Source of the DNA: Mastigias papua
Taxonomy: Eukaryota; Cnidaria; Scyphozoa; Rhizostomeae; Mastigiidae
NCBI GenBank assembly: GCA_964019165.1
Contig: OZ025287.1
Span: forward strand, 2,904,017 to 2,968,016
Reading direction: 5' to 3'
DNA length: 64,000 nucleotides
Shown here: positions 1 to 10,829 of the stretch, one piece after another
Layout: each line of letters opens with the position of its first letter
Numbering within the stretch: position 1 is the stretch's first letter
Translations under genes and position numbers: made by a program
Notes under the pieces: generated by a model
What the model was told of the DNA's origin: nothing
What the model saw: only the letters and a program-made list of their open reading frames with translations
The model's database searches: none

Positions 1-32
1 TAAGATTTTCTGTGCTTTGTTGTTTTATTGAG

Positions 33-495
33 AAGTATTGTAAATTAAAATATTGATATGCAAATTTTGTATCAATTCATAGATGAAACTGGAGAACTAA
101 AATTTCATTGATTTACCAAGGAGATCAAATGTTAAAAAAACTCATGTTGTGTCCACATTTTTATGGAATTGTCCTTCATTTAAACTTTCATTTAGTTAGC
201 AACGCATTTCCATACCTACTTTCACCCTGGACTGCAGGGTATGGCCTTTTTTAGTGTGAACCTAACATGTGCATTTCACTTCTTGGCTTACCAATTAAAA
301 CAGATTTTGTTATTCCATGTTGATTTCAAAATTATTTATTGAAAAACATACAGATCAGAGCAATAACAAGACACCATACTGAGGATTACAGCAGTTTCAA
401 AGATATCTCTAGGTGCAAAACACAGTTGTCAATTGTCAGGTGTGCACGCCTGCAAGTGCTGTACAGGCAGCGAACTGTGCATACACACGTGCATA
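33..495 (+). repeat. Interspersed repeat, copy A of a 0.46 kb direct repeat
   Basis: This stretch recurs almost unchanged at 2811-3265 on the same strand. Both copies run from AAGTATTGTAAAT through the same internal sequence to the GCACGCCTGCAAGTGC segment, and diverge afterwards. Part of it (about 74-270) also recurs inverted at 585-788, so this end of the window can fold back on itself. The repeat contains the 3' end of the small reading frame described at 749-1129. It is probably a transposon or a dispersed duplication. No family name can be given from the sequence. Confidence 0.85.
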
Positions 496-584
496 CACAG
501 TAATAATGGGTGTGCACATATACTTCTCCGCATACACATGACTTTCAAAAGTAACAATCTCTTTTCATTAACAATCTCAATAAC

Positions 585-788
585 GTAAGGTTCACACTGA
601 AAAAGTCCATACTCTGCAATCCAGGGTGAAAGTAGGCAGGGAAATGCCTTTGCTACCATTATCAAAGTCTAAATGAAAGTTTAAATGAAGGACAATTCCA
701 TAAAAATAGGGACACACGAGTTTTTTAACATTTGGTCTCCTTGGTAAATCAATGAAATTTTAGTTCTCCAGTTTCATCTATGAATTGA
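585..788 (-). repeat. Inverted copy of the 33-495 repeat
   Basis: Reading the minus strand from 788 gives the same sequence as about 74-270 on the plus strand. This includes the GAAACTGGAGAACTAAAA segment, the downstream CAAATGTTAAAAAA segment and the CACCCTGGA(C/T)TGCAG segment. The arms are separated by about 315 bp, so a long stem-loop can form. The inverted copy is more diverged than the direct copy at 2811, which suggests an older event. Confidence 0.75.
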
Positions 789-1129
789 TCAAATTTCTTG
801 TACGTAATATTCATGTATTTGGCTTCTGTGCATAAATAGTATAGATCGATAGATCTCGTGCGTATGGTGGCCATACTCTTCAGTATGAACAACACGAAGA
901 CTGTAAATACAAACTTCATTACCCTCTTATTTGTTCTATAACTGGATCGCATCGCTCTCAGGACTCCTTTATCGTGCGGATATAGATCTGTGCCATCAAT
1001 GCTGCCAGCTTGAAGAGGGTGATAAACAAGGGCAGTTGGAGACCATTTGTCGTATGTTGGTATAGGATATAGCTCCTTGTTAGCAGCCATTTTCTTCAGC
1101 ATATGCACCATGTAGCAGGGGCTGGACAT
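749..1129 (-). CDS. Unrecognised 126-aa reading frame inside the repeat
   Basis: A single open frame starts with MSSPCYMVHMLKK and ends with ETGELKFH and a stop. A hydrophobic stretch (KFVFTVFVLFILKS, about residues 71-84) could be a membrane segment. The C-terminal codons are repeated in the other copies of this repeat (about 74-110 and 2855-2890, plus strand), so the frame belongs to a dispersed unit rather than a unique gene. A distantly similar stretch reading MATTRGRLLLFKF occurs at 10829-11092 upstream of the broken third PH/GRAM-like copy. I do not recognise the family, and it may be a non-coding repeat that is open by chance. Confidence 0.25.
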   Translation of the reverse strand: MSSPCYMVHMLKKMAANKELYPIPTYDKWSPTALVYHPLQAGSIDGTDLYPHDKGVLRAMRSSYRTNKRVMKFVFTVFVLFILKSMATIRTRSIDLYYLCTEAKYMNITYKKFDQFIDETGELKFH

Positions 1130-1139
1130 GACTTAAGGT

Positions 1140-2810
1140 GGTTCGCCTTTTTTAACTAATGCTCATTGCTATGGTTCCCCATCTCCCCTCGTAAGGGGGT
1201 CTGTACATTGAAGACTGTGTCCGACAAGAGGGAGGAGTTTAATAATTTAGAACCTTTTTAGACCTCAAATGTATGGCCCCCTAGCACCTCTTTCACTATC
1301 TTCCCATCCATGGGCGTATGACAAACTTGCCCAAACACAATGGACTTCTGCACAACTGGCAAGGGTGTGGAAAATCCAGCTCCCCATCCACTATGCCTAT
1401 GCTCCCATCAGCATCGTTTTTGCAATAGTTCCCGCAAAGGTATTTTCTGATATTGCTACGACTAAAGAGGTCGGTAGCTTGTTCAACACATTTGATCTAA
1501 TATTCACTTCCCTAGTACAGCATATTATACTGCTTTGCGCTCTTCTATAAAAGAGATTCTACCCTTCTGCAGATTTCACTATAGTCTGCACATTCAATAG
1601 AGGATTTTGCTAAAGGAACAGTCAATTACAGCAAGTGATAAATGTGTTCAAATAAATGGGTCGATAAAAAGAACGACAAAGTGTGTATTGTCACACACAC
1701 TAGCAGTCCAAATACGAAGCCAGTGTTACATTTACGTGGGTACAGCAAAGTGAGACATAAGGACATACTTCGGTTCTTCAGTCGAAACTCTTCAGAACTA
1801 ACTCACATAACTATTGGTTCTAAATATAACATGATATTAGGCAAATAATAATGATGGATCTAACAGAGACAACCAGAACAAAATCAACAATTCACATACA
1901 TTAATTATAGCACTCATAATATACGCTTTTATAAGAAAAAATGTTACAAGAAAATGATGCTCAAAAAGCCAAAATCTTAAGAAATTGTTAAGAAAATCAC
2001 GAGACTCGAATTCCAAACTTCACCTTTTTTACCTGCCAGAAATCGATATTAGCTCATTCTTTGCAAGCTCTTTACAAAGGTCAAAACTTTTCTTTGATAA
2101 TCTTGGTTAACAACGATCAACTTTTTTGTAACAAAACATGGTAACCTCAAATAGCCAGTTTACTCCAATAAAAGTTAAGAAAATGTCAGCCTCAATATTA
2201 GGAAAATTTAAGAAAATTGAGGCTAAGACGAAAAAGTGGATTTCTTATAAAACAAACGTGTAATCATAATCATTATACCAGCGGTGCAAAGGTGTGTGGG
2301 GGGCGGGGCAAAACCGAGCAAAAACAGCAAATTAAAGTTTAAAAAGCCGCCTTTTACTAATAAACATGCAAATTTTTGTATAAGAAAGTGGTTGGGTTTA
2401 CTAGAAAGCAGTACCAGGCTCCTCAAGAATTTAAGAAAGTTCAGCGCACTGGAATTCTGAGGCCTAAGGACGGTACTAAATTGATACATATTTCAAATTC
2501 AAAGTCTCAAACAAGTCCATCATCTCTTTTCTGTACTTAGGACAGATTTCCTATGAAAATCTATGTATTTCATTGTTATGTTTGTGTAGTGCCTGTCTGT
2601 GTTAACACTGTAGTGTTGCATCAACTCGAACATTCGTGTAGAATACAAATTAATCGAAAGATATCCACCACTACAGTACAATTCACTCGCTGCTACTGCT
2701 TCTCTTGCTTCGATTTTTCATGTCTTCCATGACTTTAGGTAAAAACATCTTTTCATTTTAACATTGTTCGTCGGGCAAAAAGAGTCAACACCTTTTGGTT
2801 GGCAAGGCAA
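1140..2810. other. Intergenic, no gene seen
   Basis: There is no convincing coding sequence here, only short chance frames. A CTTAAGGTGGTTC motif at about 1133 recurs at about 8823 and, in part, at 11120, so it may be an edge of a dispersed repeat. The rest is AT-rich unique sequence. Confidence 0.6.
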
Positions 2811-3265
2811 AAGTATTGTAAATGAAAATATTGATATGCAAATTTTGTATCAATTCATAGATGAAACTGGAGAACTAAAATTTCATTGATTTACCAAGGA
2901 GATCAAATGTTAAAAAAACTCATGTTGTGTCCACATTTTTATGGAATTGTCCTTCATTTAAACTTTCATTTAGTTAGCAACGCATTTCCATACCTACTTT
3001 CACCCTGGACTGCAGGGTATGGCCTTTTTTAGTGTGAACCTAACATGTGCATTTCACTTCTTGGCTTACCAATTAAAACAGATTTTGTTATTCCATGTTG
3101 ATTTCAAAATTATTTATTGAAAAACATACAGATCAGAGCAATAACAAGACACCATACTGAGGATTACAGCAGTTTCAAAGATATCTCTAGGTGCAAAACA
3201 CAGTTGTCAATTGTCAGGTGTGCACGCCTGCAAGTGCTGTACAGCGAACTGTGCATACCCCCGTG
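2811..3265 (+). repeat. Interspersed repeat, copy B of the 0.46 kb direct repeat
   Basis: This matches 33-495 nearly base for base, with a few substitutions and a short indel near the right edge (ACAGGCAGCG in copy A, ACAGCG in copy B). The two copies are 2,778 bp apart. High identity suggests recent duplication or transposition. Confidence 0.85.
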
Positions 3266-3269
3266 TAAA

Positions 3270-4042
3270 CACAATTACTTGTACACATTTATTAGGCTAA
3301 TAGATGGTATTGTTCAAATGCTATTTTAAGTAATGCAAGCAGATAAAAATATTTGATAACACAATCAGAAGACTTTCATGTTAATAGCGTAAATCCAGAC
3401 TGCAGACTGGGGGTGCTAGAATCAGGAGATTCGGGAGCCCAGTAGTGCAGTGCTGACTTGTTACCAATAGGGGCGCAAAACAGACTTCTCTTTTTGGAAA
3501 ATTTTTGTAATCCAATTCAACTGAATATGCACTACACAGCATTAAATTTGCAGTTCACTCTTGGTTCACTCTTGCCGTCAATGGAACAAAATGTGAATGC
3601 TAGGTTGCAGGTCTTGAGCAAAGTAAAAAACATCTGAGGCACATTTAAATAATCTTGAAACTCAAGTAGGGTCTGCGCCCTCCTAAGAGCTCCTACACAT
3701 TACTCAATACGCAGATCCCTTGAGCTACCCCAGGAATAGAAACCTGTCGGTGAACTATTTCTAGTCCGGCGGTTTTGTGTGGCAGCATACGACAACACGA
3801 CGAGGTAACTACAGTAAAGATGCGCTAGTTGTGCAAATCGATGATAACAGACAGTAACTTCGACCAAAACAATCTGGCCTAAGTGATAATATCTAATATA
3901 TATGTACATATATAACAATAATTGATTCCCCATCACCTACAGTAACATCTAAAATTATTCAAAGTACATTGTCAAATCCATGACAGCAACTGCAGCTTAC
4001 ATTTCAAGTATTCCACGAATTCCACGACTACACGTCCTATAT
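3270..4042. other. Intergenic; 3' flank of the first PH/GRAM-like gene
   Basis: No gene is seen. From about 3650 onward the sequence resembles 7530-8180 (GAAACTCAAG followed by the CTCCTACACAT segment and later the CAACACGACG and CTTCGACCAAAACAAT segments). The duplicated unit therefore includes 3' flanking DNA of the small gene that ends at 4043. Confidence 0.6.
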
Positions 4043-4465
4043 TTATAACAACCCATACGTTGTCTTGAATGCATCTTGGTTTTTGCTTTGGGATGCAGTG
4101 AGGTCGATTTGCTGACGCCAGTTGTCCGATTGGGGAACTGAGAATGCAACTAGTCCTGATGTGTATTCTATAACCAGCATTGGGCTCGAAGTATAGACAT
4201 ACACAGCCGGGACTCTAACACTTGTAGACAAGGACACTTTGGTGATAGCCGACAGTGGTATCTCTATTTCTTCATCACCACAACAAATAAAACGAAACCA
4301 TAGTTTCTCTTTTGTTAACACTAGTGCACCATTCCCCTCTCTCGTGCAACAAGATTGTTGAGTTGAAGCTCTCAAGTTGGCCCATCCAACATTTTTCATG
4401 ACGATGTCCGCTTCGTTAAACTTCTCTGCGACTTTTCTCTCCAGTTGACTACAGCAGCAACCCAT
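4043..4465 (-). CDS. Small acyl-anchored PH/GRAM-like protein, copy 1
   Basis: This single-exon gene encodes 140 aa. It starts MGCCCSQLERKVAEKF, a classic N-myristoylation Gly2 followed by three Cys suitable for palmitoylation, so the product probably sits on the inner face of a membrane (inference). Residues about 48-125 alternate strands in a PH/GRAM-like pattern: GALVLTKEKLWFRFI, then EIEIPLSAITKVSLS, then PMLVIEYTSGLVAFSV, ending in an amphipathic helix around DNWRQQI. I do not know a named family for it. A paralogue lies at 8185-8613 and a broken copy at 10500-10824, so this is a local tandem family. The chosen ATG has a good context (AAAATGGG), but an out-of-frame upstream ATG overlaps it (4449-4481). 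No intron is needed. Confidence 0.75.
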   Translation of the reverse strand: MGCCCSQLERKVAEKFNEADIVMKNVGWANLRASTQQSCCTREGNGALVLTKEKLWFRFICCGDEEIEIPLSAITKVSLSTSVRVPAVYVYTSSPMLVIEYTSGLVAFSVPQSDNWRQQIDLTASQSKNQDAFKTTYGLL

Positions 4466-4481
4466 TTTCTTCTCTCTTCAT
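4449..4481 (-). promoter_or_regulatory. Overlapping short upstream ORF
   Basis: An ATG 16 nt before the start of the small PH/GRAM-like gene opens a 10-codon frame (MKREENGLLL, then stop). It overlaps the true start in another frame. The same uORF, base for base, is present ahead of the paralogue at 8597-8629. If the transcript starts upstream of it, scanning ribosomes would be diverted and translation damped (inference). If transcription starts inside it, it has no effect. Confidence 0.4.
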
Positions 4482-4612
4482 TAGAGATGTTTCTCTTAAC
4501 AAGATGTTACGGCACTGCTTTCAAATAATTAGCTACTGGCTACGAATCAGATCAGGCACACAAAACCTTTAAGGCCGGTTTCATCTGGAGTGAATGCCGC
4601 AGCAAGGTCGTC

Positions 4613-5684
4613 AGCGAATGAGGTACTTGCAGTGGTCACATGACCATTACGTAATCTCGATTATGATTGGCCAATTCGGTCTGGTGGGCAAAACAACTTG
4701 TTGCAAAGAAAGGCAATGTCTGAACTGCAAGTAGTTGGCTGTAAATAGCTGAGCCGCTGCTATCATTCGTTGGTAATTTGTCAAGTCTTAAGTAATTTCT
4801 AAATATCTCAGTTCACATACTATTTCATTCACATTGTATCAGCATTTTCTCATGCAAACAAAGAACTCTGAATGCGTTTATGAGTTCCACTTTTAACCCC
4901 GCAAAGTCAATCAAGTCTAGGAAAGCATGATCACAGTCGTGGTCAATAACTTGATAATTTTAGTTACTTGCCTATCTGAAATGTGACGACAGGCTTTAAA
5001 AGCTTTAGATTCCTTCTGGAAGCATTCACTTTGTAAACTCTGACTGTATTGCCATCGATATAAAAGACTGTTGTTTTAATTTTAAAAACACTCAGGCCCT
5101 CAACCTGCCCGGACGATGGGTAAGTGCTTTCACAGCGTTTTTGACTATATACCAACAGATTACCAAATATGTAATCGAGGGTCAAGGACAGCAAAAAGCA
5201 TGCAAAATCTTCTGACTGTTTACAAAGGGAACAGTCTATTAATTTTAAAACAGTCAGAGTTTACAAAGTGAATGCTTCCAGAAGGAATCTAAAGCTTTTA
5301 AAACCTATCGTCACATTTCAGATAGGCAAATAACTAAAATTATCAAGTTATTGACCACGACTGTGATCATGCTTTCCTAGACTTGATTGACTTTGCGGGG
5401 TTAAAAGTGGAACTCATAAACGCATTCAGAGTCCTTTGTTTGCATGAGAAAATGCTGATACAATGTGAATGAAATAGTATGTGAACTGAGATATTTAGAA
5501 ATTACTTAAGACCTGACAAATTACCAACGAATGATAGCAGCGGCTCAGCTATTTACATCCAACCACTTGCAGTTCAGACATTGCCTTTCTTTGCAACAAA
5601 TTGTTTTGCCCACCAGACCGAATTGGCCAATCATAATCGAGATTACGTAATGGTCATGTGACCACTGCAAGTACCTCATTCGCT
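4613..5684. repeat. 1.07 kb foldback (long inverted repeat)
   Basis: Two arms of about 430 bp (about 4613-5045 and 5251-5684) are near-perfect reverse complements, from AGCGAATGAGGTACTTGC at the left edge to its complement at the right edge. The loop is about 200 bp and carries related AACAGTC/GACTGT fragments. It sits just upstream of the first small PH/GRAM-like gene and may include its promoter side. It looks like a foldback or large MITE transposon. No coding sequence is visible in it. Transcription across it would give a long hairpin RNA. Confidence 0.85.
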
Positions 5685-5772
5685 AAGTCTGTCAAGCGTG
5701 TCAAATGAAACAAAAGATTATTGCGGCCTCCTACGACATTGGTTCTCTTCTTGGCGACTGGCCCAAAAGTGT

Positions 5773-5898
5773 CACGGCAAACTCAACTTCTTTCACGGCA
5801 AACTCAACATCTCTCACGGGAAACTCATCTTCTTTCACGGCAAACTCACTTTCTCTCACGGCAAACTCAACTTCTTTCACGGCAAACTCAACTTCTCT
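5773..5898. repeat. 21-bp minisatellite, about 6 units
   Basis: A tandem array of the unit CACGGCAAACTCAACTTCTTT with small changes (for example CATCTCTCACGGG). Because the unit is 7 codons long, all three forward frames stay open, giving meaningless repeats such as HGKLNFF. No promoter or conserved flanking sequence supports translation. Confidence 0.85.
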
Positions 5899-6210
5899 AT
5901 CAAAAACTCCGGAGGTCAGAGTTAGATAAAGGTTGAGTCACGTACATTACTCTCGGGTGCTTAATACAATGTAATCAGGCTTAATGCGATACTGTTAATT
6001 TTAAATAGTTACAGATTTTTGTGATTTACACCATATGTTCGATTTGGAACTATCGTTGGACGATTAGGTCGGATACCAAGTGGCTTGAAGAGGCACTTGT
6101 ATCTTTCTAGGACGGTATTTGCATCGTATTGCTAGTATATGTTCTCCTATAACGTCAGAAGTGCCAAGGGAATATGAGCCAACAGAATTGCGATAGGTCC
6201 CATGAAACAG

Positions 6211-7075
6211 GGCCTTTTTTAACATACAAACTGGTGGGGGCAAATGCCCCCCAGGTCTATACTTTGCCCCCCGAGTGAAGGGGTTTTGACCCCAGAAAAT
6301 ATCCCTTTTTGTATAGGTTCTCAGCTATGTTGTCAAACAACTACTGCTGTCATCGTGTTGCAATGAATGGGACCCCTCGAGTTTCATCGGCAAAAGAATG
6401 AAACACAATAACACTTTTGCACAACATTAGGAAACTGTGAAATACACCAACAGTACGTTATTGTAACTATTACAAAACAAGAGATTTCATCTCCAAACTT
6501 TTTTACATCAAAATGTTCAGGCTCAGGTTCAGGTTCAGGTTTATAATTCTAAATTCCAGCTAACATACATTTCCATAAATAAAATACAACAATTTAAATA
6601 ACAAACAGTCTACAATTCAAGTGAAAGGATAACAAATTAATATGAAGCAAAAAACAACAAATATGAAGCAAAGAAAACTATCAGTTAGATATGTATGTTA
6701 TGGGAAACATTTAGAGGAGGAACTCCCTCAATAGCAGAGCTAATCGAGGAGGGAGACCACCTTGCTCACAGAAATATTGGTATTTTACAGAGATCAAAAT
6801 TACTTGCTTAAAAAGGAATCTTCAATTTGATTATTCAGGGATGTGAAAAGAGTGTTGGAAGTTTCAAAAGGCTAGTTTTCAATGCTTTCTGTGAGTAGAT
6901 AAGACTTTAGTTTATAGCGAAAGTATACCAAGGATACAGATGGCGTGACATTTATGAACATTGTTTCAATATATCTCATGTATCAACCTTATTTCAAATT
7001 AGGCTTTTTGTCCTAGTATCACGTCCCTTTTTGAGAGTTTGCCCCCCCCCAATAAAAATATCTTTAAAAAAGGCT
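6211..7075. mobile_element. Possible non-autonomous DNA transposon with G/C-run ends
   Basis: The left edge GGCCTTTTTTAACATAC is followed shortly by a run rich in GGGGGCAAATGCCCC. The right edge is GCCCCCCCCCAAT followed by AAAAAAGGCT. The outer bases form an imperfect terminal inverted repeat (about GGCCTTTTTTAA). The interior is AT-rich, has a short TCAGGT tandem near 6525, and no coding potential. Target duplications are not clear, so the boundaries are tentative. Confidence 0.35.
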
Positions 7076-7099
7076 ATGACAGGAAATGTTAGTATATTC

Positions 7100-8184
7100 G
7101 TAAGTGTATCACGCTATGGTAGCATCTGTATTGTGTTAGTTGCTTGTTGAAGTGAATTTAGTTCTTTATTCAATTCAGTATGAACAGCCCATAAATGTGC
7201 CATAACATATAGTATATATAACTACAATAATATGGGATTTTAATCAGTATTTGGGGTCAGAAACAAATTGTTGACATGGACCCGTATAGAGATGTAGGTA
7301 GTACACCCTGGGATGTGCGTGAGAACCGTCAATAGCTTTTGTGAAATTTTTGGACAACTATATATACCCAAAGTTTTGAGAAAGTTTCAGTAACGGTCAA
7401 AAAAACCTCTAACTGAACCAGAGGATATTTGTGCTAATAAAGCAAACCCAGAATTGATCGTACAATCAGCAGCATCTGCGATTCCCGCTGTGTGGTGCTA
7501 AATTAAAAATCTGATACACATTAAAAAAACTTGAAACTCAAGCAGGGTCCCGCTAAGACCTCCTACACATATAAGGGCCATAAATTTATGACGTAGTCAA
7601 TATTTGAGCCATTTTTTACCCCAGCACCATCGTTTCAACAAGTCCCCCCCCCCGGTTCCTAGGGCATAACGACGTCGAATTTTGACTCCCATCCCCCCAT
7701 TTCACATAAATAATGTACGTTAAGCGGAGAAAAAGTTAACTTTAGAGGCAGGAGCTACTACTGACGCTTTCTCCTAGATAGAATTTGGAACTTTTCTAAA
7801 GATTAGTAAGTATAATCCAATTTTATGACCCTTTTTCCAATCACTCATGTTAGAACAACAAAAGTAATAAACATTACGGCAACCTCAAGACGGTATATTC
7901 CTAGAGACTATCATGACTTTGCACCCTTCCCCCCTACCGGACGACGTCATATATGTATGGTACCTAACAAAGCGCAGAACTACAAGACTACCTGCGAGCT
8001 ATTTCCAGTCCCCCGGTTTGGCTGCATGACAACACGACGGGGCAACTGCAGTAAACAATGCGCCAGTTCTGCCAATCGATAATAACTTCGACCAAAACAA
8101 TATGGCCTAAGTTGTATTACCTACAATCTATTTACAATCGAACGGCAGGAGTTCACATTTCATGAATCCCACGACTAATCATAC
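7100..8184. other. Intergenic and duplicated 3' flank of the second PH/GRAM-like gene
   Basis: From about 7530 the sequence parallels 3650-4040, with about 200 bp of extra DNA in this copy. A run of nine C at about 7646-7654 and several C-rich patches are present. No gene is seen. Confidence 0.55.
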
Positions 8185-8613
8185 TCATAACAATCCATAC
8201 GCCCGTGTCTCCTTGAATGCATCTTGGCTTTTGCTTTGGGATGCAGTTTCTTCGATCTGTTGACGCCAGTTGTCCGATTGGGGAACTGAGAATGCAACTA
8301 GTCCTGATGTGTATTCTATAACCAGCATTGGGCTCAAAGTAGAGACATAAACAACAGAGACTCTAACACTTGTAGACAAGGACACTTTGGTGATAGCCGA
8401 CAGTGGTATCTCTATTTCTTCATCACCACAACAAATAAAACGAAACCATAGTTTCTCTTTTGTTAACACTAGTGCACCATTCCCCTTTCTCTTGCAACAA
8501 GATTGTTGAGTTGAAGCTCTCAAGTTGGCCCATCCAACATTTTTCATGACGATATCCGCTTCGTCGAACCTCTCTGCGACTATTCTCTCCAGTTGACTAC
8601 AGCAGCAACCCAT
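8185..8613 (-). CDS. Small acyl-anchored PH/GRAM-like protein, copy 2
   Basis: A single-exon gene of 142 aa that is closely similar to the gene at 4043-4465 over its whole length. The MGCCCSQLER acylation start, the CCGDEEIEIPL strand and the MLVIEYTSGLVAFSVPQ segment are identical. Differences cluster near residues 11-18, in the loop after the conserved STSVRV segment, and at the C-terminus (KETRAYGLL against KTTYGLL). The frame is intact and the same overlapping uORF precedes the ATG, so this looks like a functional tandem duplicate. Membrane attachment and lipid or protein binding are inferred from the acylation motif and the predicted PH/GRAM-like fold. Confidence 0.75.
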   Translation of the reverse strand: MGCCCSQLERIVAERFDEADIVMKNVGWANLRASTQQSCCKRKGNGALVLTKEKLWFRFICCGDEEIEIPLSAITKVSLSTSVRVSVVYVSTLSPMLVIEYTSGLVAFSVPQSDNWRQQIEETASQSKSQDAFKETRAYGLL

Positions 8614-8629
8614 TTTCTTCTCTCTTCAT
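8597..8629 (-). promoter_or_regulatory. Overlapping short upstream ORF, second copy
   Basis: Same 10-codon frame and same overlap with the main ATG as at 4449-4481. Conservation may reflect only the recent duplication. Confidence 0.35.
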
Positions 8630-8689
8630 TAGAGATGTTTCTCTTCAAGCTATTATGGCAATGCTTTCAACAAATTTGCTCCTGTCCAC

Positions 8690-10499
8690 TGATTTAATAA
8701 GCAACACTTCAGGAAGACGAAGTAAAAGTTCTAGAGCTGAATTTGCAATGCTGCACGTAGTTTCACAGACGTAACGTTGGAAAATAAATACAATAGAGTG
8801 TGATCCACCTTAGGTCTTTAAACCTTAAGGTGGTTCATCAATGCTATAAAGGTGGTTTTATTACTAGTAAAAATGAATAGTTTGCTTTTACTACCCCATG
8901 ATGCATTCTCTAGGGCTGAAAAAAGCTAGTGTTCATGGGCCTCAGGAATGGGTTCATAGGCATGGGAGAGTGCAAAAAGATGAAGCGCTAGACATCTAGT
9001 TTCCGGCCTAGAGCTAACAGTCTGAGCTTTATACTATTCAAGTAATAGCCCACCTGTCCATGCACCCAGATCGGATAGTGAATATCAAAAAGGAAAATCC
9101 TGACCAATGGTGTAACGCATTACGGTCACCTTAGTCCAAGAACTATGAGCCCCTAACCAATCTTGTGGCCTATGAATCTTGGTAAACAGGGCTGTAAAAT
9201 AGGTGCGTGGAGCTCTCTTCTACTTTTAATGAAGGTCTAGGCTCCCTTCTCTTTTTTGAATGTGAATCGGTAAAAAGAATAGACTTCTAATATCGGTTAC
9301 AACTATTCTTCCCATTTTAACAATACACAATATTGTTCCATCAGTTTGCATTAAAGTCAGGGGCATGCTTTTAAAAACTTTCAAAAACTTGCCGTCAACG
9401 CTTTAAACTGGCACAGCCTTCACACAAAAAAGAGCCCCCCCACCCCCTCTTTGTACAAAACTCAGCTCTACACTACTGCTGGCATTTGCCAAACAACTAG
9501 ACATCTAGTTGGTACTCTTTGGCTATCTTTGAAGTTTATAACACCTCGACTATAGACCCGATAATACTTTCGTGCTTGCTGCTTACCTACCTACTTAATT
9601 ACTACAGACAGACGTTTTGTCTAAGGGGTGTGAAACCATCCGCACCTCACTGTAGGAATGGGCCTTTCAGAGTCTTCTTTGTAGAACATGGCTACAGGGG
9701 GGAGATGGCCTGGAGGCACTGCAACCTTAACTCTCGATAAATTCTGCTCGAGCATGGGTCTCCTAGGGTGCTTGGTGCTCGTTAAACCTCCATCACCTAA
9801 CACAATGGCGAGTTGTTTGCTATTGGGGTGTTCCTCTCCTCCAGCTATCATTAGAATACTATATATTTAATTGTAAGTGTCATGTATAGTGGGAACTCGC
9901 TGACTATAAGTCCTTTCCCACTATGGATGGCACGTAGTAAATTGATTGTTGTTTTATTTAATTCCGTTTTCAAATGAATAAAAAAACAGTCTTCCTAATA
10001 CTAGTATCGAAAACCCATACAGTTGATAGATGATGTTTTTGAGATGCTACCTTAGATAATAACAGCAAACCATATAATGCATATTAAAACTCGCAGATTT
10101 TCACAGTAATAGGATAGAGTCCTAGAATTAAGACTCTCGGTGACGTATTTTCAGGCCAGTTTTGGTACGTTCAATAACACTAAGACAAATAATGAACACA
10201 ATCGGATGACAGAGCACGTGACTATGCATGATGAAAAACCAGCCCAAGCTTACTTGTCAACTCTAACTGCGCAGTCATAACTATTGATTGCCCATTATCA
10301 AAGCCTCACTACCAAAAAGTACTCTTGAGTACCGAGTAATTGGAGGATGGGTGGAAATAAGCTGGGGGTTGGAAAATGTTCAGAAAAATAATAATCTGTG
10401 GAGTCTGGAAGACAGAGCACATGGACATTACATAGGAATTTCCAATAAAAAGCGAGGTAAAGAGAATTATAGTCACGGTGTAAGCAACTATTAGATGAA
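8690..10499. other. Intergenic, no supported gene
   Basis: Short frames occur on both strands around 9520-9870, but they overlap each other, match no family I know and lack splice context. A palindromic patch at 8810-8860 contains CCACCTTA and TAAGGTGGTTC, the same motif seen at 1133 and 11120. The rest is AT-rich unique DNA. Confidence 0.5.
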
Positions 10500-10824
10500 T
10501 TTCCGGTTGATCTCTAAATGAAAACATTATCTGGGAAGAAATAGCTAGATAGATTTGGTGACGGCAGTACTCTGCTTCGGGTACTGAAAATGTAACAATT
10601 CCTGGTGTATATTCTATAATAAGCATTGGACTCAAAGTAGAGAGAGAACAACCGGCAATTGCAGGTGTTGTTGACAAGTGCAATTTGTGTATTTGTGAAA
10701 GTGGGATGGTTAGTCCTTGATCATCACAGCACATTCACCGTCCTTTTGGAACACATTTTTCATGATGATATCTGTTGAACTTCCTGGCGACTTTTCTCTC
10801 CAATTGACTGTAACAGCAACTCAT
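10500..10824 (-). pseudogene. Broken third copy of the PH/GRAM-like gene
   Basis: The minus strand from 10824 reads MSCCYSQLERKVARKFN, matching the start of the two intact genes, but a frame shift follows before the IIMKNV-like segment. About 30 residues (the STQQSCC to LWFRF region) are then missing. Similarity resumes in another frame as CCDDQGLTIPLSQI and continues through SPMLIIEYTPGIVTFSVPE to about RHQIYLAIS. At least one frame shift and one internal deletion separate the halves. Gly2 is replaced by Ser, which would also remove the myristoylation site. It is either a pseudogene or a gene whose missing part lies elsewhere. Confidence 0.7.
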
Positions 10825-10829
10825 TCTCT

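Noticed and set aside
5698..5936. Three overlapping 71-75 aa forward frames
   Set aside because: Produced by a 21-bp minisatellite that keeps all frames open.
9519..9870. Overlapping frames on both strands around 9.6-9.9 kb
   Set aside because: Mutually overlapping, no family signal, no splice context.
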